A DNA stretch of 64,000 bases from Platanthera guangdongensis (Eukaryota; Streptophyta; Magnoliopsida; Asparagales; Orchidaceae), in NCBI GenBank assembly GCA_039583875.1, contig CM077155.1, forward strand, positions 11,201,046-11,265,045, given 5' to 3'. Below the pieces are notes generated by a model. The model saw only the letters and a list, made by a program, of their open reading frames with translations, searched no databases and was not told the origin of the DNA. Shown in pieces: positions 1-12,701 of the stretch (its first letter is position 1; each line of letters opens with the position of its first letter). A program made the position numbers and the translations under genes.

Positions 1-1581
1 AGCCGCAGGGCCCCAACTCAAGCCAACTGGCTGTCGCTTCATGACGAGCGTTTGCTTCGGGAGTTGGAGGCATTGGAAATCTCTTGTGTTATTAAGAAGT
101 CTAGTGCCGAAGCGCTATTGAACTGGACAGAAGTTCAGTGTGACTTGGCTGATCGGATTCGGCAGGCTCTGGATTTGGATGGCCACATGAAGCAAATCAT
201 TGTTGAGGTATTGGATGGGTCAAATTCCCAATTTGATGTCGTGGATGGATTATTATGGAAGGACAGTCGATTGTGCATCCCAAATGTGGGCAAACTGGGG
301 GTGGAATTGATGTACGAGGCTCATCATACCAAGTACTCGATTCACCCGAGGAACACAAAGATGTACTATGATATGAAGAAATTGTTCTGGTGGCCAGGAC
401 TTAAGAAGGATGTGGCACTCTATGTGGCGAAGTGTCAAACATGCGCCTTAGTGAAGACGGAGTGCCAGAAGCCTGGAGGATTCTTGAAGTCCTTGCCTAT
501 TCCGGAGTGGAAGTTCGACGATATTACAATGGACTTTGTGCATAGTTTGCCAAGGTCGCAGAAGGGAAACTATGCCATCTGGGTGATTGTAGATCATTTG
601 ACGAAAGTGTCGTACTTAATTCCACATAGGAAGGAAGATTTTGTGGAAAAATTGGAAAAATTGTATGTGGATAATATTGTGCGGCTTCATGGTGTGCCAC
701 ACAGCATCATGAGTGACCGAGATGGGCGGTTCACGTCCAATGATTGGAGGTTGGTGCAACAGGTGTTGGGAACAAAGCTGAGTTTTAGCATGACCTTTCA
801 TCCGCAGACGGATGGTCAGACCGAGAGATTCAACAGGACAATGGAAGACATGCTTTGCATGTGCATCTTGGATTTCGGGAAGCAGTGGGAAGATCACCTG
901 TACTTGGTGGAATTTGCGTACAACAATAACTACCAAGCGAGCATTCAAATGTCGCCCTTCGAGGCTCTTTATGGTAGGAAATGTCGCACGCCGTTGTCTT
1001 GGTTGGAAATTGGTGAGTCGAAGCTATACAAACGGCAAGAAGTGGAAGATGCAACCTTGTTGGTACGAACCATTTGAGAAAGATTGCTAATCGCTCAGGA
1101 CCGGCAAGCTAAGTACTATAACACATCGCATAAGAACGTGGAGTTCGCCGTTGGCGACTGGGTGTACTTGAAGATTAAGCCGTTCAAGCTTGTCTCACGG
1201 GTACGACGCTTGAAGAAGCTAAGCCCGATGTACCTTGGACCGTTTGAGGTTCTGGAGCGGATTGGCGAAACAGCTTATCGATTAAAGCTATCGGCGGAAC
1301 TGGGCGGTCTACACGACATATTCCACATATCGGTGCTGCGGAAGGCGGTGCAAGAGCCTTCACAAGTGATTGTAGTCAATCAAGTACCGGTTGATAATGG
1401 GTTGACGACGAAGGTCAAGCCCGTTCGTATTGAGGACTCGAAAGTCAAGCGACTGCATAACAAAGACATCAGGATGGTCAAGGTCCGTTGGGACAACTGC
1501 GGTCGGGAGGAGCTCTCGTAGAAGCGAGAGCAGACTATGCTTGAGGAGTACCCGAAGTTATTCCACTCAGGTACCGTTTAA
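1..1581 (+). pseudogene. Ty3/gypsy integrase with chromodomain-like tail, two in-frame stops
   Basis: One frame stays open from base 1 to 1581 apart from TGA at 1075-1077 and TAG at 1519-1521. It enters the window already inside pol. In order it shows an H-H-C-C zinc-binding domain (HHTKYS...KCQTC, about 300-455), the catalytic core with D in ITMDF, D in SDRDGRF and E in QTERFNR, and a tail with GDWVYLKIKPF and LGPFEVLERIG. A chromodomain-like end (VKVRWD, then EEYPKLF) follows. Integrase inserts the cDNA copy into the genome; in this group the chromodomain is thought to guide it to heterochromatin. The TGA falls where related proteins usually carry Arg, consistent with CGA-to-TGA decay at a methylated CpG. 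All three acidic residues survive, but the stops make it a pseudogene. Confidence 0.93.
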
Positions 1582-1629
1582 GTTTTGTATATCTTTTCCT
1601 TTCTGTAATTTCGGGGCAAAATTCTTTTA

Positions 1630-1642
1630 TGAGGGAGAGAGC
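1630..1642 (+). promoter_or_regulatory. Polypurine tract of RLG-1
   Basis: A purine-rich run, TGAGGGAGAGAGC, sits directly before the LTR start TGTAAC. This is where plus-strand cDNA synthesis is primed in LTR retrotransposons. Confidence 0.75.
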
Positions 1643-3726
1643 TGTAACATCCCGAAACTCAAAAGAGGGATGGGTAGCGTTTTGAGCCAAGTTTGGGATT
1701 TGGGAGGTGTCACACGGCCTGAGACACAAGCATGTCCCAGGGCCGTGTCATGCTCGGGTTCGACGATCTGGCTATGTGGTCGATGAAATTGCAGTCGACG
1801 ATCGTCGAGACAACGAAGACGGCCTGAGATACGGGCGTGTCCCAGGCCGTGTCCTGCTAGGGTAGTTAGTCGAGCTGTGTTGGGATAGGAACACGACCTC
1901 GAGCCCAGGCATGTTTGGGTTTGACACGGGCGTGTCAAATGTGATACGGGCGTGTTAAATACCTGTGTTATCTTTAGGTTGTGTCTATTCCTGTGTCGAT
2001 GGAGGAACACGCCCAGCAACACAGGCGTGTACTGAATGACACGGGCATGTTAGGTGCGACACAGTCATGTCGAATGCTTGTGTCCTGGTCTGGACTCGAC
2101 GGTTTCGGCGTCGATTGAGGCACACGGCCTTGGACACAGGCGTGTCACAAGCCGTTTTTGGCCCAGGAATCTGATTTTAAGTGCGAATCGTGGCCGTCCG
2201 TTTCCTTCTTTTGGGATCTAATGGCCCAGGGCTGTTCTTGTTGGGTTATACCCGGGAATAGGGTTAGAAACCCTCATTCCTTTTGGTTTTTCTCTTTCTA
2301 AGAGCTCTAGAGAGAGGGGAGAGCAAGGAAGAAGAAGGAGGAGAGATACGGCCGTTGGTGGAGCTTCGGAGCCCCAAATTGCAAGCCGAGTTCGGATCTA
2401 CGGAGTCGAGGCCGTTGCGGTGCTTTTCATCCGTATAGATTTTCATGGCGCCAAAGAGAAATGGTAGGGTAATGATTCTCATCTTGGACATGTGAAGTCC
2501 TCTTTCCCTTTTGCATATGAAGCTCGCTCTCGCGAGTTTGCGGTGAGTGTGAGGTTTTCCTTCGGGTAGACATGAATAGTCCCCATTGTTTTGCATGTAG
2601 AGTGCGTAATCGAGAAACAGACATATGCATGGTGTGTGAAGCCTACCTGGACAAGTTAGTCTGGATTGGTGATGTTGCATTGCATGAATGGTCGGAGAAG
2701 ACTCCGCGCCGATGGTTGTTTTTCAGGTTTTCTACGCAGTAGATTGCAACAGTGAACCTTGGGGACTAACTCAGAGGTGCACCCGAAAAACTGGGCAGAT
2801 GCGTGATTCTGCCAACATTGTGGCCTGGGAGCCAACTTGCACATAACTGGGTTATGTAAAGTATGTGATTGGATTGGGACTCTGGGAAGCTTGACCTGCA
2901 CAGACGACTTAAATTGAAGTTATGGTGTGAGCAACGAGTTAGGCGGAACCGTACCCGCTCTGTGTCGTTCGGTTAGAGAGACCTAAGGTACGTGGTACTC
3001 GCCGTCGGCATAGATGGAGGGTCTTGGGTTTAGGCCAGAAAGACCATAACGCTCATGAGATTTGCCGTCCAAGGGGCGGTGGTGAGACCACAGATTTTGA
3101 CCGGGTTCACCGAGAATGTGCCCAGAGAGCATGGGGCGTGTGGCCGTGCGAGCCTACGCCTATGATGATATGTAATCTCACTACTGTTAAGCTATGATAA
3201 TAAAGTGCAGGGAAGGAGCATCGCTGCCCCACGTTTAGGGGCGAGGTTGTTATAATTTGGTCAACTTTAGCTGACCGTTGCTTTTGTTTGCCACCGCTTC
3301 GGTGGATTGTTGCTTGCAGGTGCTGCGGAGCCTAGTGGAAAATAGCGGGCAAAAGCCCTTGTTGCTAAGTCGGCCCTCGAAGGCCTAATTTTGAATGTTT
3401 ACTTTTATTCTCACGTGTGACCAGCCTGTGTGCCAAGGTTTGGAAGACACTTTTATTTGAGTAAACTCTTGCACGACCATAAGGCCAAGTACTTGTGTAT
3501 TTGTATGTTCATTCCTTCTGGGTTGTTGTAGTGGACATTCATGATGTGGCTGGGTTCTTAATTTTGTAACTTTTAAATTGCTTCTGCTAGAATGCACTAT
3601 GTGTAGGACATTAATTATTGGAAGGATGGTTCCATTGCATAACCCTCTGGTCTGTCTGTGGTATATGACGTCGGGCCTCGGCTGGACCTACTACTATATG
3701 TTATGCGACAGATAGGGGGTGTTACA
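1643..3726 (+). repeat. 3' LTR of RLG-1 (2084 bp)
   Basis: The LTR starts TGTAACA and ends TGTTACA, giving the usual TG...CA ends within a 7-bp inverted repeat. Its first 500 bp (about 1710-2150) hold many copies of a motif such as GACACGGGCGTGTC or GGCCGTGTC, short inverted repeats (GACACG / CGTGTC) with CpG in the arms. Several small ORFs on both strands lie inside it; none resembles a protein and I do not call them. The partner LTR is outside the window. Confidence 0.9.
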
Positions 3727-3727
3727 A

Positions 3728-3960
3728 CATGAGATTGGATAAAATTAGTAATGAATCTATCGGGGATAAGACAAGAGCAGTACCAATTGCAGAGAAGTTG
3801 CGAGAAGCTCGTCTAAGATGGTTTGGACGTACAAAGAAAACCATTAGAGGAAAATGTTATGCGTTGTTAGAGTCTAATCATTAGGCATGTTAAACGACGG
3901 AGGGGTAGACCAGTAAAGACTTGAAATGAAACTATAAGGAAAGACATGATGTACTTAGGC
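3728..3960 (+). mobile_element. LINE (non-LTR retrotransposon) reverse-transcriptase tail, remnant
   Basis: Starting at the ATG at 3729 the translation runs through EKLREARLRWFGR and ends at a TAG about 50 codons on. The following bases in another frame keep the look of a G-R-P-x-K-T-W basic segment. I recognise this as the C-terminal tail typical of plant LINE-type reverse transcriptases (pattern LRWFGHV...GRPKKTW). Only about 230 bp remain, cut on the left by the gypsy LTR and on the right by RLC-A. It is a decayed fragment without any catalytic part. Confidence 0.6.
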
Positions 3961-3965
3961 ATTAG

Positions 3966-5723
3966 TGAGGGTTAGACCTGAAATACTCTAGGGGGGGTGA
4001 ATAGAGTATCTTGAAACTTTAAATCTTTTTGCTGTAAATAATATAAAATCAGTCCTAAGTTAAATTAATCTATCACATGAACTGTAGAAATTAAACTAGC
4101 TATCATATGCACAACAATCCTAACTATCACAGGCACAACAAGAACAAAAGAAAAAGATGGAAACCAGACAACACAAGAATTTTATAGTGGTTCCACAACC
4201 AGGGTACATCCACTCTTCTACCACCCTAGTAGGAATCCACTGGCAGGTTTTGATCAGGTGCCTGCCACCAATGAGCTTTTGATCAGGTGCTCAAAAAATA
4301 ATCCCAAGTCTTTTGATCAGGTGACTTGCAAACAGGAATAACTTTTGAAGGGAGTTAAAAAAACCCTTTTTACAGTGGGGGGGTGAGAGACTGATGTTGT
4401 CTTTTCTTTCTCAAATGCAACTGAGAAAACTTAGTGGATCTTTGATGTCAACAAAGCTCCCCCTGAGATATTGATTTGTTTAGGAAGGTTGGAGCTTTGC
4501 TACAGGGTGAGTAGGTCTTCAATCTTTTGCTTTGACCAGAAGAGCTTCAGGAACTTCTTGACTGATGTAGTTTTGTTGTCCTTGAAGAATCCTGGGATGA
4601 AGAAAAAAGAAGACTCTTGATTTTTGAATGGCTGTTCTTCTTATTCCTCAGCTTGCTATGATTTCTCTGGTCTGGTCTAGGGCTTCTTGTTTCTTGACTG
4701 TGTTATTGTATTTTGTGTCTTAGTATCTTAGTATCTCTTATCGAGAAGGAAAAAGAAAAATCATTTTATATTTCCTGTGTAATCTTCCTTCTGAATTTTT
4801 GAATTCCTTTGAGCATTGATTATTAACGGCCTTGAGAATGTCTGCATTGATTGATTTCCCCAACTGTCCCATTGAAAAACAACAAGTTATAATCATGATG
4901 AAGGTCATAATCAATGCTTCTTCTAACGGTAATATTCAGTGAATATTAAGCATAGATTACTCAGGAATTACTGCAATAAATTAAGGACAGAAGGAGGAAA
5001 AGTCCATATCTGGATCTGCACAACAATCGTCGAGTAAAGAACAGAATTCGTCGACCTGGGTACAGAGTTCGTCGAGCTGAGAAGTTATGTTCGTCGACTA
5101 GATAATAGTTGTTCGTCTAGCTGAGTTCCAAGATCATCGACCTGAGAACTGCTAACTGCTTTCTCAAGAATCTTGCTAATTCTGTGCATCAAGATCGTCG
5201 AGCTCAGATTCTAAGTTCGTTGACTAGTGTTCAGAGAAATGATTCTTAGACTTTAGAATGTTGAAGTGGAGTATCCAGAAATCGTCGACCTGAGAACTGC
5301 TAACTGTTACTTGATAAAACTTGTCAAGACTGTAGTCTAAGTTCGTCAAGCTAAGAAATTGAATTCGTCGACTGGAGTTCAGAGAAATGATTCTGGAATT
5401 GGAATATTGAAGTAGAGTATCCAGAGATCATCGACCTGAGAACTAAGTTCGTCGAGCTCAGCTCAGAGAATTTTCTCTGAGTTCGTTGAGCTGAGCACGA
5501 CTTTCATCGAGCTGAGTTCAACGAACGTCGAACTCATTTTCCCGAGTCTTTGAAATTTCCTTAAGTCTTGAGTCTTCTGCAGTCTGTTGATGGTTGGTCC
5601 ATGCAATGTTGACTCTAAGGACATGACCTAGACTCTAGGACACAAACATGACCCTGATTATACATGTTGGGTCAAACATCCTAGTTTAGCGAACATAGCC
5701 CAAATCCAACTATGGATCCAACA
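3966..5723 (-). repeat. 3' LTR of RLC-A (1758 bp)
   Basis: The LTR runs from TGAGGGTTAG at 3966 to CCAACA at 5723. Its left 180 bp match the segment beginning at 14728, which is the same edge of the 5' LTR. Near the edge it has a run of 7 G (3991-3997), where the 5' copy has 20. The right edge abuts the polypurine tract. The middle contains the TCGTCGA-type array described separately. Confidence 0.9.
5025..5545. repeat. TCGTCGA / TCGACGA motif array in the RLC-A LTR
   Basis: About twenty copies of TCGTCGA or close variants occur in roughly 500 bp, often as TTCGTCGAgCTGAG or TCGTCGACC, spaced 15-40 bp apart. Related arrays lie at two internal positions of the same element (9020-9305, 12702-12950) and in an orphan LTR piece (18270-18540). 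The motif is the arm of an inverted repeat. No reading frame explains it. Confidence 0.85.
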
Positions 5724-5739
5724 ATCTCCCCCTATTTGG
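5724..5739 (-). promoter_or_regulatory. Polypurine tract of RLC-A
   Basis: Read on the minus strand the bases are CCAAATAGGGGGAGAT, directly before the 3' LTR start TGTTGG. The same tract and junction (AATAGGGGGAGAT then TGTTAGG) is found in RLC-N1, which supports a common lineage. Confidence 0.9.
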
Positions 5740-5940
5740 GTGAGGTCACTAATTACAAACTCAAAAATAATAACAAAGCAAGAAAAATATATCTAGCAGG
5801 AAATTTTAAAATGTGCAGCAGATATATATATGTACAGTAAGCTTTGTATCAAGAGATAGATAAGCAGTTTTTAGGATAACAGAAAAACTAAAACAGTTCA
5901 AAATGTATTTCTTCTTCTTTTGCTCCTTGTGCTTCTCCTC

Positions 5941-8922
5941 TTTACCTTTTTCACCAGGCTAAGAAAACTTTATCTCCCTGTTTGGGTTGCATTGTCATAT
6001 CAGCATCTCCAATGATATTAAGGGAGGTAGCCCTTGACATTACAGCTTTTGGATGCAATTTCATATAATCATCAACATTAAAGAATTTGTTAGCTTTATC
6101 AAACCTGTTGAGTTCTTCCTTCCTGTATTTGGACATTGTAGTGTATTCAGAAGGATTCTTTCCTTCAGCTTTTGCTTTGTTGATTATGGATAGGCCAACC
6201 AATTCTTGGAATCTGGCCATCCTTGCAGTTGAAGCTGTTTCTAGATCTTCAAAGGGTACAGGAGGAGATGCTGGTCTCTTTGGGCTTTCAGCTTTCTGAT
6301 GTTCAATAATTTGTTGATGTTGTTGTTGTTGTAGTTTCCTGCCTAATCAATACTGCCTATGTTGGCTGCTTCCAGAAGAGGAGTAGGACCTACCCTGATG
6401 TCTTTGATATGTTTGATATTGGGTAGTCCTCTAAGATGAAGAAACTGAAGCACCAGCAGCAGGTGGAGGAGGAGGAGGAGGGTCCTTTCTATATATCTGA
6501 GGAGGAGGTGAGTACTTTTTGCTTTTCTTTCTCTCCTTCTGCTGGTTCTTGGACAACCACATCCATGCTGGCATGCCCTTGTATGGTGTGCTTTTCTGAA
6601 GTATGTAATAGGGAATATCACTTGTTGGATTGGGTTTTGGGGTAGGAGGTGGAGGAGCTTTCCTTTTCTTGGAGACTTTCTTCTTGGGCTCAACATCAGA
6701 ATATTCTTCCTCATCTTCATCATCAGAAGAGTCTTGAGGAGTATTATATAAAGCATTTATTTCTTTCAGAGCCTCTGTAGATATCAAGGGTTTATCTGGC
6801 TGGGAAGGAGCTTGAGGTAAAGATGGAGCTGGTGCAGGAGAGCTATACATATCAGTGCTTTCAGCAACTGATTTATTATCTACTTCTATGTCTGTCATTA
6901 TTAGCTCATCTAAATCTGGCATGGGAGAGTCATCCATAATAAAAGTGGGAGCAGAAATGTCTCTGGTAAGGGATGCAATAATGAGGGGAGCAGATTTTGG
7001 TGGAGATGAAATAACAGGGACTTCTGTAGTGGCAAAACTAGCCTTGAGTTGCATGACAACCTTGGTGCTTATTGGGGAGGTATATGGGACTATAGCCATG
7101 GATGGCTTTATGCTGTCTGCTTGCAGAGAGTTCAAATGAACTGTATCAAAAAATGCTTAATAAATTCAAAAGATCAACTATGGGATTTATAATATAATCA
7201 CCAGTAGTGTTTATTGCAGCCAAAACAGGCTCATCCAAATTTATTTCAGCCAAAACAGGCTCATCCAAATCCATGTCAGATTCAATGAAATTAATGAAAT
7301 CAGATAATTCATCATCAGTATCTGCTGCTGCTTCTTCTACTGCATCTGCTGCTGCTTCTTCTGCTGCATCTGCTACTGCTTCTCCTGTTGTTGCTGTTGC
7401 TACTTTTACTGCTGCGGCTACTTCTACTGCTGTTGCTGCTACTACTTCTTCATAGAGTATCTCACCCTGCCTGGTTTCAGTGGATACTGGAGCCAGGCCC
7501 CTGACTGAAGATGGAGGAGTAGAGAGAACAGAGATTTGATCAGCAAGAGAAGAGATGGAAGAAGCAAGAGGTGAAATAGCCTCTGCTATAAGGGTTTTGA
7601 GAAGGGGAGTGAGAAGTGCTACAAGAGGTGGAATGATAGAGGGGTCCAGTGGCAGGAATGCATAAGGTGTCTCAGTGGAGACAAAAGGAGGGATGGAAGA
7701 TGATGGTGGAGGAGGAGGAGGTAGAGAATCTTGCATTGGTTCATCTTGAGGAGAAGGAGTATGAATGGGGGATGTAAGCAGATTGAATGAGAGTAGGGAG
7801 GACAGTTTGGAAAGGGAAATGTCATCCAAATGTGGTGGTAGGGGAGATGAGGGTGGTGATGGAATTGGTGTACCATGTGGTGATGGAATTGGTATACAAT
7901 GTGGTGATGGAATTGGTGTACCATGGGGTAATGGAATTGGTGTACCATGGGGTGATGGAATTGGTGTACCATGGGGGATAAGGTATGAAAGTGAATATGA
8001 GTTTGTGAGGGATGTATTGGAGAGGATGGAAGTGTAGGAGTGGGAATTGCGGGTTGAATTGTGGAGAGGAGTTGGTGTACCATCTAAGGATGAGTTTGGA
8101 TGGCTGGAGGTGATGGAGGAGAAGATGGAGCTTCTGCAGCAGGGTGGGGAGTGGCCAAACCAGCCCTTATACTCTCAGAAGGCTTGGTGTAAGAGGAAGA
8201 AGCCTTGGATGGCTTGGTGATGATCCTCTCCCACTTGCCAAAGAGGGCACAGGTGGGCCTCTTGGAGGCATTTATGAATATGGTCGGGGTGACCAGGGAT
8301 TTAGCAGCCTTTTCCTTAAGGAAGATTCCTAGAATCCTTCCAAAGCAAACCTCCTTTTTAGTGTTCTTTTTCTTAATGAGTTCCAACATAATTTAAGCCC
8401 AGTTCACTTGCTTCTTATTCACCACTGCACACATCACTAGGAATTGATTTCTGGTGATGTAATCGTGGACTGTATGCTTACCCAGCAGTACTTTCCCCAT
8501 AACATCTGCTAGAAATTTATACTCATCAGATAGATGTTTCTTCAACAATTTATTGGGGTTGCTCCAGAATAACCCTTCTTATTCAGCATTTCATTAAATT
8601 CCTCACTATCAATTTCTAGTTCCTCTTCACCATTTACTAATCCAAAAATATCTGTTAAAACGACGGGGGTAAGAGAGACTACATTACCCGATATAGTTCC
8701 TATCATGGTGTCTTTATCTGTTGTGGAGGAGGTGTACACCCATTCCCTGATTTCTGCTCTGGCGAGCTTGATCCTGGTGGTCATCAAAATTTTCAACTGT
8801 TGTTCTTCAAGCAGTTTCAGAATATTCAGGAAGATGGGATCTGAGTGTTGAAATGACTCAAAATCTACATCAAAGCCAGTATCAAATTTCATTGCCGCAA
8901 GACTGCCTGTTGGAATCGCCAT
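5941..8922 (-). pseudogene. Extra 3' ORF of RLC-A (envelope position), degenerate
   Basis: Open stretches at 8922-8542, 8389-8084, 7829-7146, 7135-6431 and 6220-5951 lie in series between RNase H and the polypurine tract. The first begins MAIPTGSLAAMKFDTG and looks like a globular start. The middle is low-complexity, rich in Pro, Ser and Ala-Val-Glu repeats. The next part has an acidic run (SSDDEDEEEYSD) followed by basic KKKVSKKRK, and the end is charged and helical. SIRE-type elements often carry an ORF here that has been called envelope-like. I see no convincing signal peptide or membrane segment, so that function is not supported. RLC-N1 has an ORF in the same place. Confidence 0.65.
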
Positions 8923-9019
8923 AGTTTTCTTGCAAAAGAGAAACAGAGATCAAGTGCTATGGAATTGAAAGTGCGGAATGTAGGTCGAAGAAAAACCTAG
9001 GTATAAGATTTTCCAGAAT

Positions 9020-9305
9020 ATGAATCGACAAACTCCGTTCCACGAAAAATAAAAGAATTCTTCGATCTGAGGTCGACGAAAGATTTTGTAGTTAAATAAT
9101 TCGTCGAGCTCAGTCTGAAGATTTGAGAACATTTCGTCGAGCTCCATTCGACGAACGTTTTTTGAAGCAGATTCGTCGATCTCCGTTAGACGAAAAGAAC
9201 TTCTCTCACAGAGAGTTCGTCGATCTCCGTTCGACGAATATCTCTAGAACTTTTCTTCTGTTCGTCGATCTCCGTTCGACAAACTTTGAAAAATTCGTTG
9301 ACTGC
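9020..9305. repeat. TTCGTCGA-N7-TCGACGAA inverted-repeat array between RNase H and the 3' ORF
   Basis: At least six motifs occur in under 300 bp. The clearest (9216-9238) has perfect 8-bp arms, TTCGTCGA and TCGACGAA, around a 7-base spacer; neighbours at about 9172 and 9262 differ by one base. It fills the spacer between two coding blocks, not the LTR. Confidence 0.85.
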
Positions 9306-9319
9306 AGACAGACATTAAA

Positions 9320-11137
9320 CTAAAGCTTCTTCATTGATCATTCCAAGCTGATTTATAAAGAATAAGTGATTTCTTTCATCCAAGGGTTTGGTGAAATATC
9401 TGCTCTTTGTAAATAAGTATAGATATAAACAAGTTTAATTTTGTTTTTGTCTACACACTCTCTAATGAAATGATATCTAATGTCTATATGCTTAGTCCTA
9501 CTGTGATGGACTAGATTTTGTGCTATTGATATAATACTTGTGTTATCACATAAGAGAGTTAAATTATTTAAGTTGAACCCATAATCCAGGAGTTGATTAT
9601 GAATCCACAGTATCTGGGAACATCAACTGTCATTTGCAATGTATTATACTTCAACAGTTGATGTAGACACATATGACTGTTTCTTGCAGAACCAAGACAC
9701 TAATCTCATACCAAGGAACTGGCAAGTCCCTGAGGTACTTTTTCTATCTACCCTGCATCCAGCAAAGTCAACATCTGAGTATCCAATTAACTCAAATTCT
9801 GACTCTGTAGGATACCAGAGTCCTAGACTAGGACAAATCTTTATATATCTCAAAATTCTTTTTAGGAAAACTAGGTGAGATTCTTTAGGGTTCAATTGGA
9901 ACCTAACACAAAGACAAGTAGCAAACATTATGTCAGGTCTACTAGCTGTAAGGTATAGTAGGGACCCAGTAATGCCCTTATATAATTTCTGATCAACAGG
10001 TTTCTCATGTTCATCAGAGTCTATTACAACATTAGTGGCCATGAGTGTTTTCTTAGCTGAGGCATCAACCATCCCAAACTTTTTAATAAGCTCTTTAGCA
10101 TATTTAGCCTGGCAGATGACGATGTCATCAGGGAGCTGCTTCACTTGGAGACCAAGGAAGTAGGAGAGCTCACCCATGCTACTCATTTCAAACTTTGAAT
10201 GCATGAGGTTAGAGACCCTCTTACATAGTTTGGAATCAGTAGATCCAAATATAATGTCATTCACATAAATTTGTACTAACAAAGTTTCATCCTTATGGTG
10301 CATAGTGAATAATATTTTATCTATAATGCCTCTAGTGAATTTATGCTCTATCAGAAAGCTAGCTAAGGTCTCATACCAAGCTCTTAGAGCTTGCTTTAAA
10401 CCATAAAGAGCTTTATGCAGTCTAAAAACATATGAAGGATGGGTTGGAGAGATAATACCTGGAGGTTGTTCAACATAAACCTCTTCTTTAAGTACTCTAT
10501 TTAGAAATGCACTCTTCACAACCATCTGATAGACCTCGAACTTCTTGTAGGCAGCATAAGCAAGGAAAATTTTTATTGCTTCTAATCTTGTAACTGGTGC
10601 AAAGGTTTGGTCATAGTCTCTTACTTCTTATTGCCTATAACCTTGAGCAACAAGCCTAGCCTTGTTTCTCACAATTACACCTTGGGCATCTAGCCTATTT
10701 CCATATAGTCATTTAGTTCCAATGACTGGGTAGTCTTTGGGTCTTGGAACTAAATCACAGACTCTGTATCTCTCAAATTGGTTGAGTTCCTCTTGCATTG
10801 CAATGATCCAGTGGGGATCTTGCTCAGCATCTGCTATGGATTGAGGCTCAACTTGAGAGAGAAAACAGACATGCATCACATCTTGGTTGAGTTGATGCCT
10901 TGTCTGTATACCTACTGTTATGTCTCCAATCACTTGAGATCTAGGGTGATCCCTTAATGTGACAAGATCAGTGGGTGAAGTTGGTTCAGCAACAACATTT
11001 TGATTTAATTCCTTTTGTGGAATAATATCTGCTGTTGAAGGAATTTCAACTTCTTCCATAAGTTCTTCTTCATTGTCTTCTTCAGCTTGTGGAGTAGGAG
11101 GTGATATAACCTCTTGTGGAAGGTTCAACTCACCCAT
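9320..11137 (-). pseudogene. Copia reverse transcriptase and RNase H of RLC-A, catalytic YVND
   Basis: The block reads from a linker (11137-10709) through reverse transcriptase (10525-9644) into RNase H (about 9640-9320). Landmarks are LHKALYGLKQALRAWYE, the active-site region IYVNDIIFGS, the LGLQV segment, the SRPDIMFAT helix, YSDVDFAGCRVDRKSTSG, and TKHIDIRYHFIRE in RNase H. The copia active site is normally Y-V-D-D; here the first Asp is Asn, which should abolish polymerase activity. Stops lie at about 10700 and 9640. The enzyme would make the cDNA and remove the RNA template. Confidence 0.93.
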
Positions 11138-11360
11138 TTTTCACACAAATGAGGTACCTGCAAGAAGCTATTGGTAGAAATTTCTTTCTCCTTATAAGAT
11201 ATGTTAGGCTCATCAAAAGTTACATGAATTGATTCCTCAATTTTTAAAGAAGATTTATTGAATACCATATAAGCTTTGCTTACTTGGAAATATCTTAGAA
11301 AAATCCCTTTTCAGCCTTAGCTTCAAACTTTCTAATATATTTCTTATTATTATTATTCAT

Positions 11361-12101
11361 TTAACATATGCAGCCAAATACTTTAAAATAGGTGATTTTA
11401 GGTTTATTCCCTTTAAGCAATTCATAGGGAGTCTTATTCTTTAGTTTATGTATCAAACTCCTATTTAGCACATAGTTTGCTATGCTTACAGCCTTTGCCC
11501 AAAAGGATAGGGGCATGTAAGCATCTGCAAGTAATGTGCCTGCAGCTTGAATTAAGGTTCTATTCTTCCTTTCAGCTATCCCATTTTGTTGAGGAGTTCT
11601 AGGAGCTGAGAAGCATTGCCTGATACCTTCCTTCTCACAGAACTCATGCATAAGAGGAGACTCAAACTCTGTACCATGATCATTTCTGATCAATGCAATA
11701 TGAGTAGAGTACTAAATCTGTATGGTCCTGAGAAAATCTGTTAGAACTTTGAATGTATCTGACTTAGATCTCAAAAAGAACACCCAAGTGAATCTTGAGA
11801 AGTCATCTACAATAACTAGGGTATAAGATTTGCCTCCTAGGCTTTGTACAGCAATAGGTCCAAAGAGGTCCATGTGTAGCAAGCATAAAGTACTAGGTGA
11901 ATCACTCTTATTAATTGATTTAAAACTAGATTTAGTTTGCTTGCCTAGTTGACAAACCCTGCAGAGGACTTCCTTCTTATAGGGACCAGAAGGCAAACTC
12001 CTCACAAGGTTGTCTTTAGATAGCCTATTAATATTTTTCATATTAACATGTCCTAGCCTTTTATGCCAAAGATCATTTTGATTGCAAATAATATTAAGCA
12101 A
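11361..12101 (-). pseudogene. Copia integrase of RLC-A, broken
   Basis: The first part (12101-11712) carries the zinc-binding pre-integrase region (WHKRLGHVNMKNINRL, then CRVCQLGKQTKSSF) and the core with D in LHMDLFGP and IVDDFSRFTWVFF. The second part (11693-11361) has IRNDHGTEFE and GIAERKNRTL. The three acidic catalytic residues are therefore visible across the two parts. A stop at about 11710 separates them. Confidence 0.93.
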
Positions 12102-12173
12102 ACAAATATCTGAAGGTGCAGAATGAAAATCTACTATGTATATGTTACCTTGTCTATTTCCAATTAAAATAAT

Positions 12174-12500
12174 TTATTTTTCTTTATTAGAAATAATACA
12201 GGAGGTTGAGTTAAAGTGTACCTGATAACCTTCATCACATAATAAGCTTATAGATATGAGGTTATGCTTGAGTCCACTTACATATGTCACTTTCTTAAAA
12301 GTGACTGCTCCAATTATTACTTCTCCAAAACCTTCTGAATGGCCCCAATTAGAATCACCAAAGATAACCTTTAGTCCCAGCTTGGACTTATAGTTGTTTA
12401 GGTTGTCCTTGCTGCTAGTCATATGCTTGGAGCATCCAATGTCCAGATACCATTTTTGATTAACAGCTGGACAACTCTTTACCTAAAAAGTAAATAATTA
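12174..12500 (-). pseudogene. Copia aspartic protease of RLC-A, altered active site
   Basis: The stretch reads WYLDIGCSKHMTSSKDN and later VTYVSGLKHNLISISLLCDEGY. Copia proteases have the active triad as D-S-G in L-D-S-G-C-S; here Ser is replaced by Ile, giving D-I-G. The C-terminal hallmark KHNLISISLL is intact. The protease would cut the Gag-Pol polyprotein. Confidence 0.85.
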
Positions 12501-12701
12501 GTTATTCTTGACCCAGGTTACCTTGAGTCCTTTGTTTTGCTGATAAGAAAAGCTAGATATCACAGAAAATTCAGGTTATGATATATAGCCTAAGGGGTGG
12601 TATCTTCTATGTGGAATTATCTAATCAGCAAATGGATTAAAAAGTTTCCTGGTTTGCTTAGAGTTGTTATTATAGTTATGAGTTTTACTAAGTATGACTG
12701 G

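Larger units (their letters stand above)
1..3726 (+). mobile_element. Ty3/gypsy retrotransposon RLG-1, 3' part (chromovirus-like)
   Basis: The integrase end of pol, a purine-rich tract at 1630-1642 and a long LTR (1643-3726) follow one another in the order of the 3' half of a Ty3/gypsy element. The protein tail has a chromodomain-like C-terminus and the LTR opens with TGTAACATCCCG. I know both from the Tekay/Del group of plant chromoviruses, so that lineage is an inference. Gag, protease and most of reverse transcriptase lie left of the window. The base after the LTR starts a different repeat, so the 3' boundary is firm. A target-site duplication cannot be checked without the 5' end. Confidence 0.93.

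Noticed and set aside
7207..8037. Plus-strand frames with Ala-Thr-Ser and Gly-Asp repeats
   Set aside because: They are antisense to the low-complexity 3' ORF of RLC-A and mirror its repeats.
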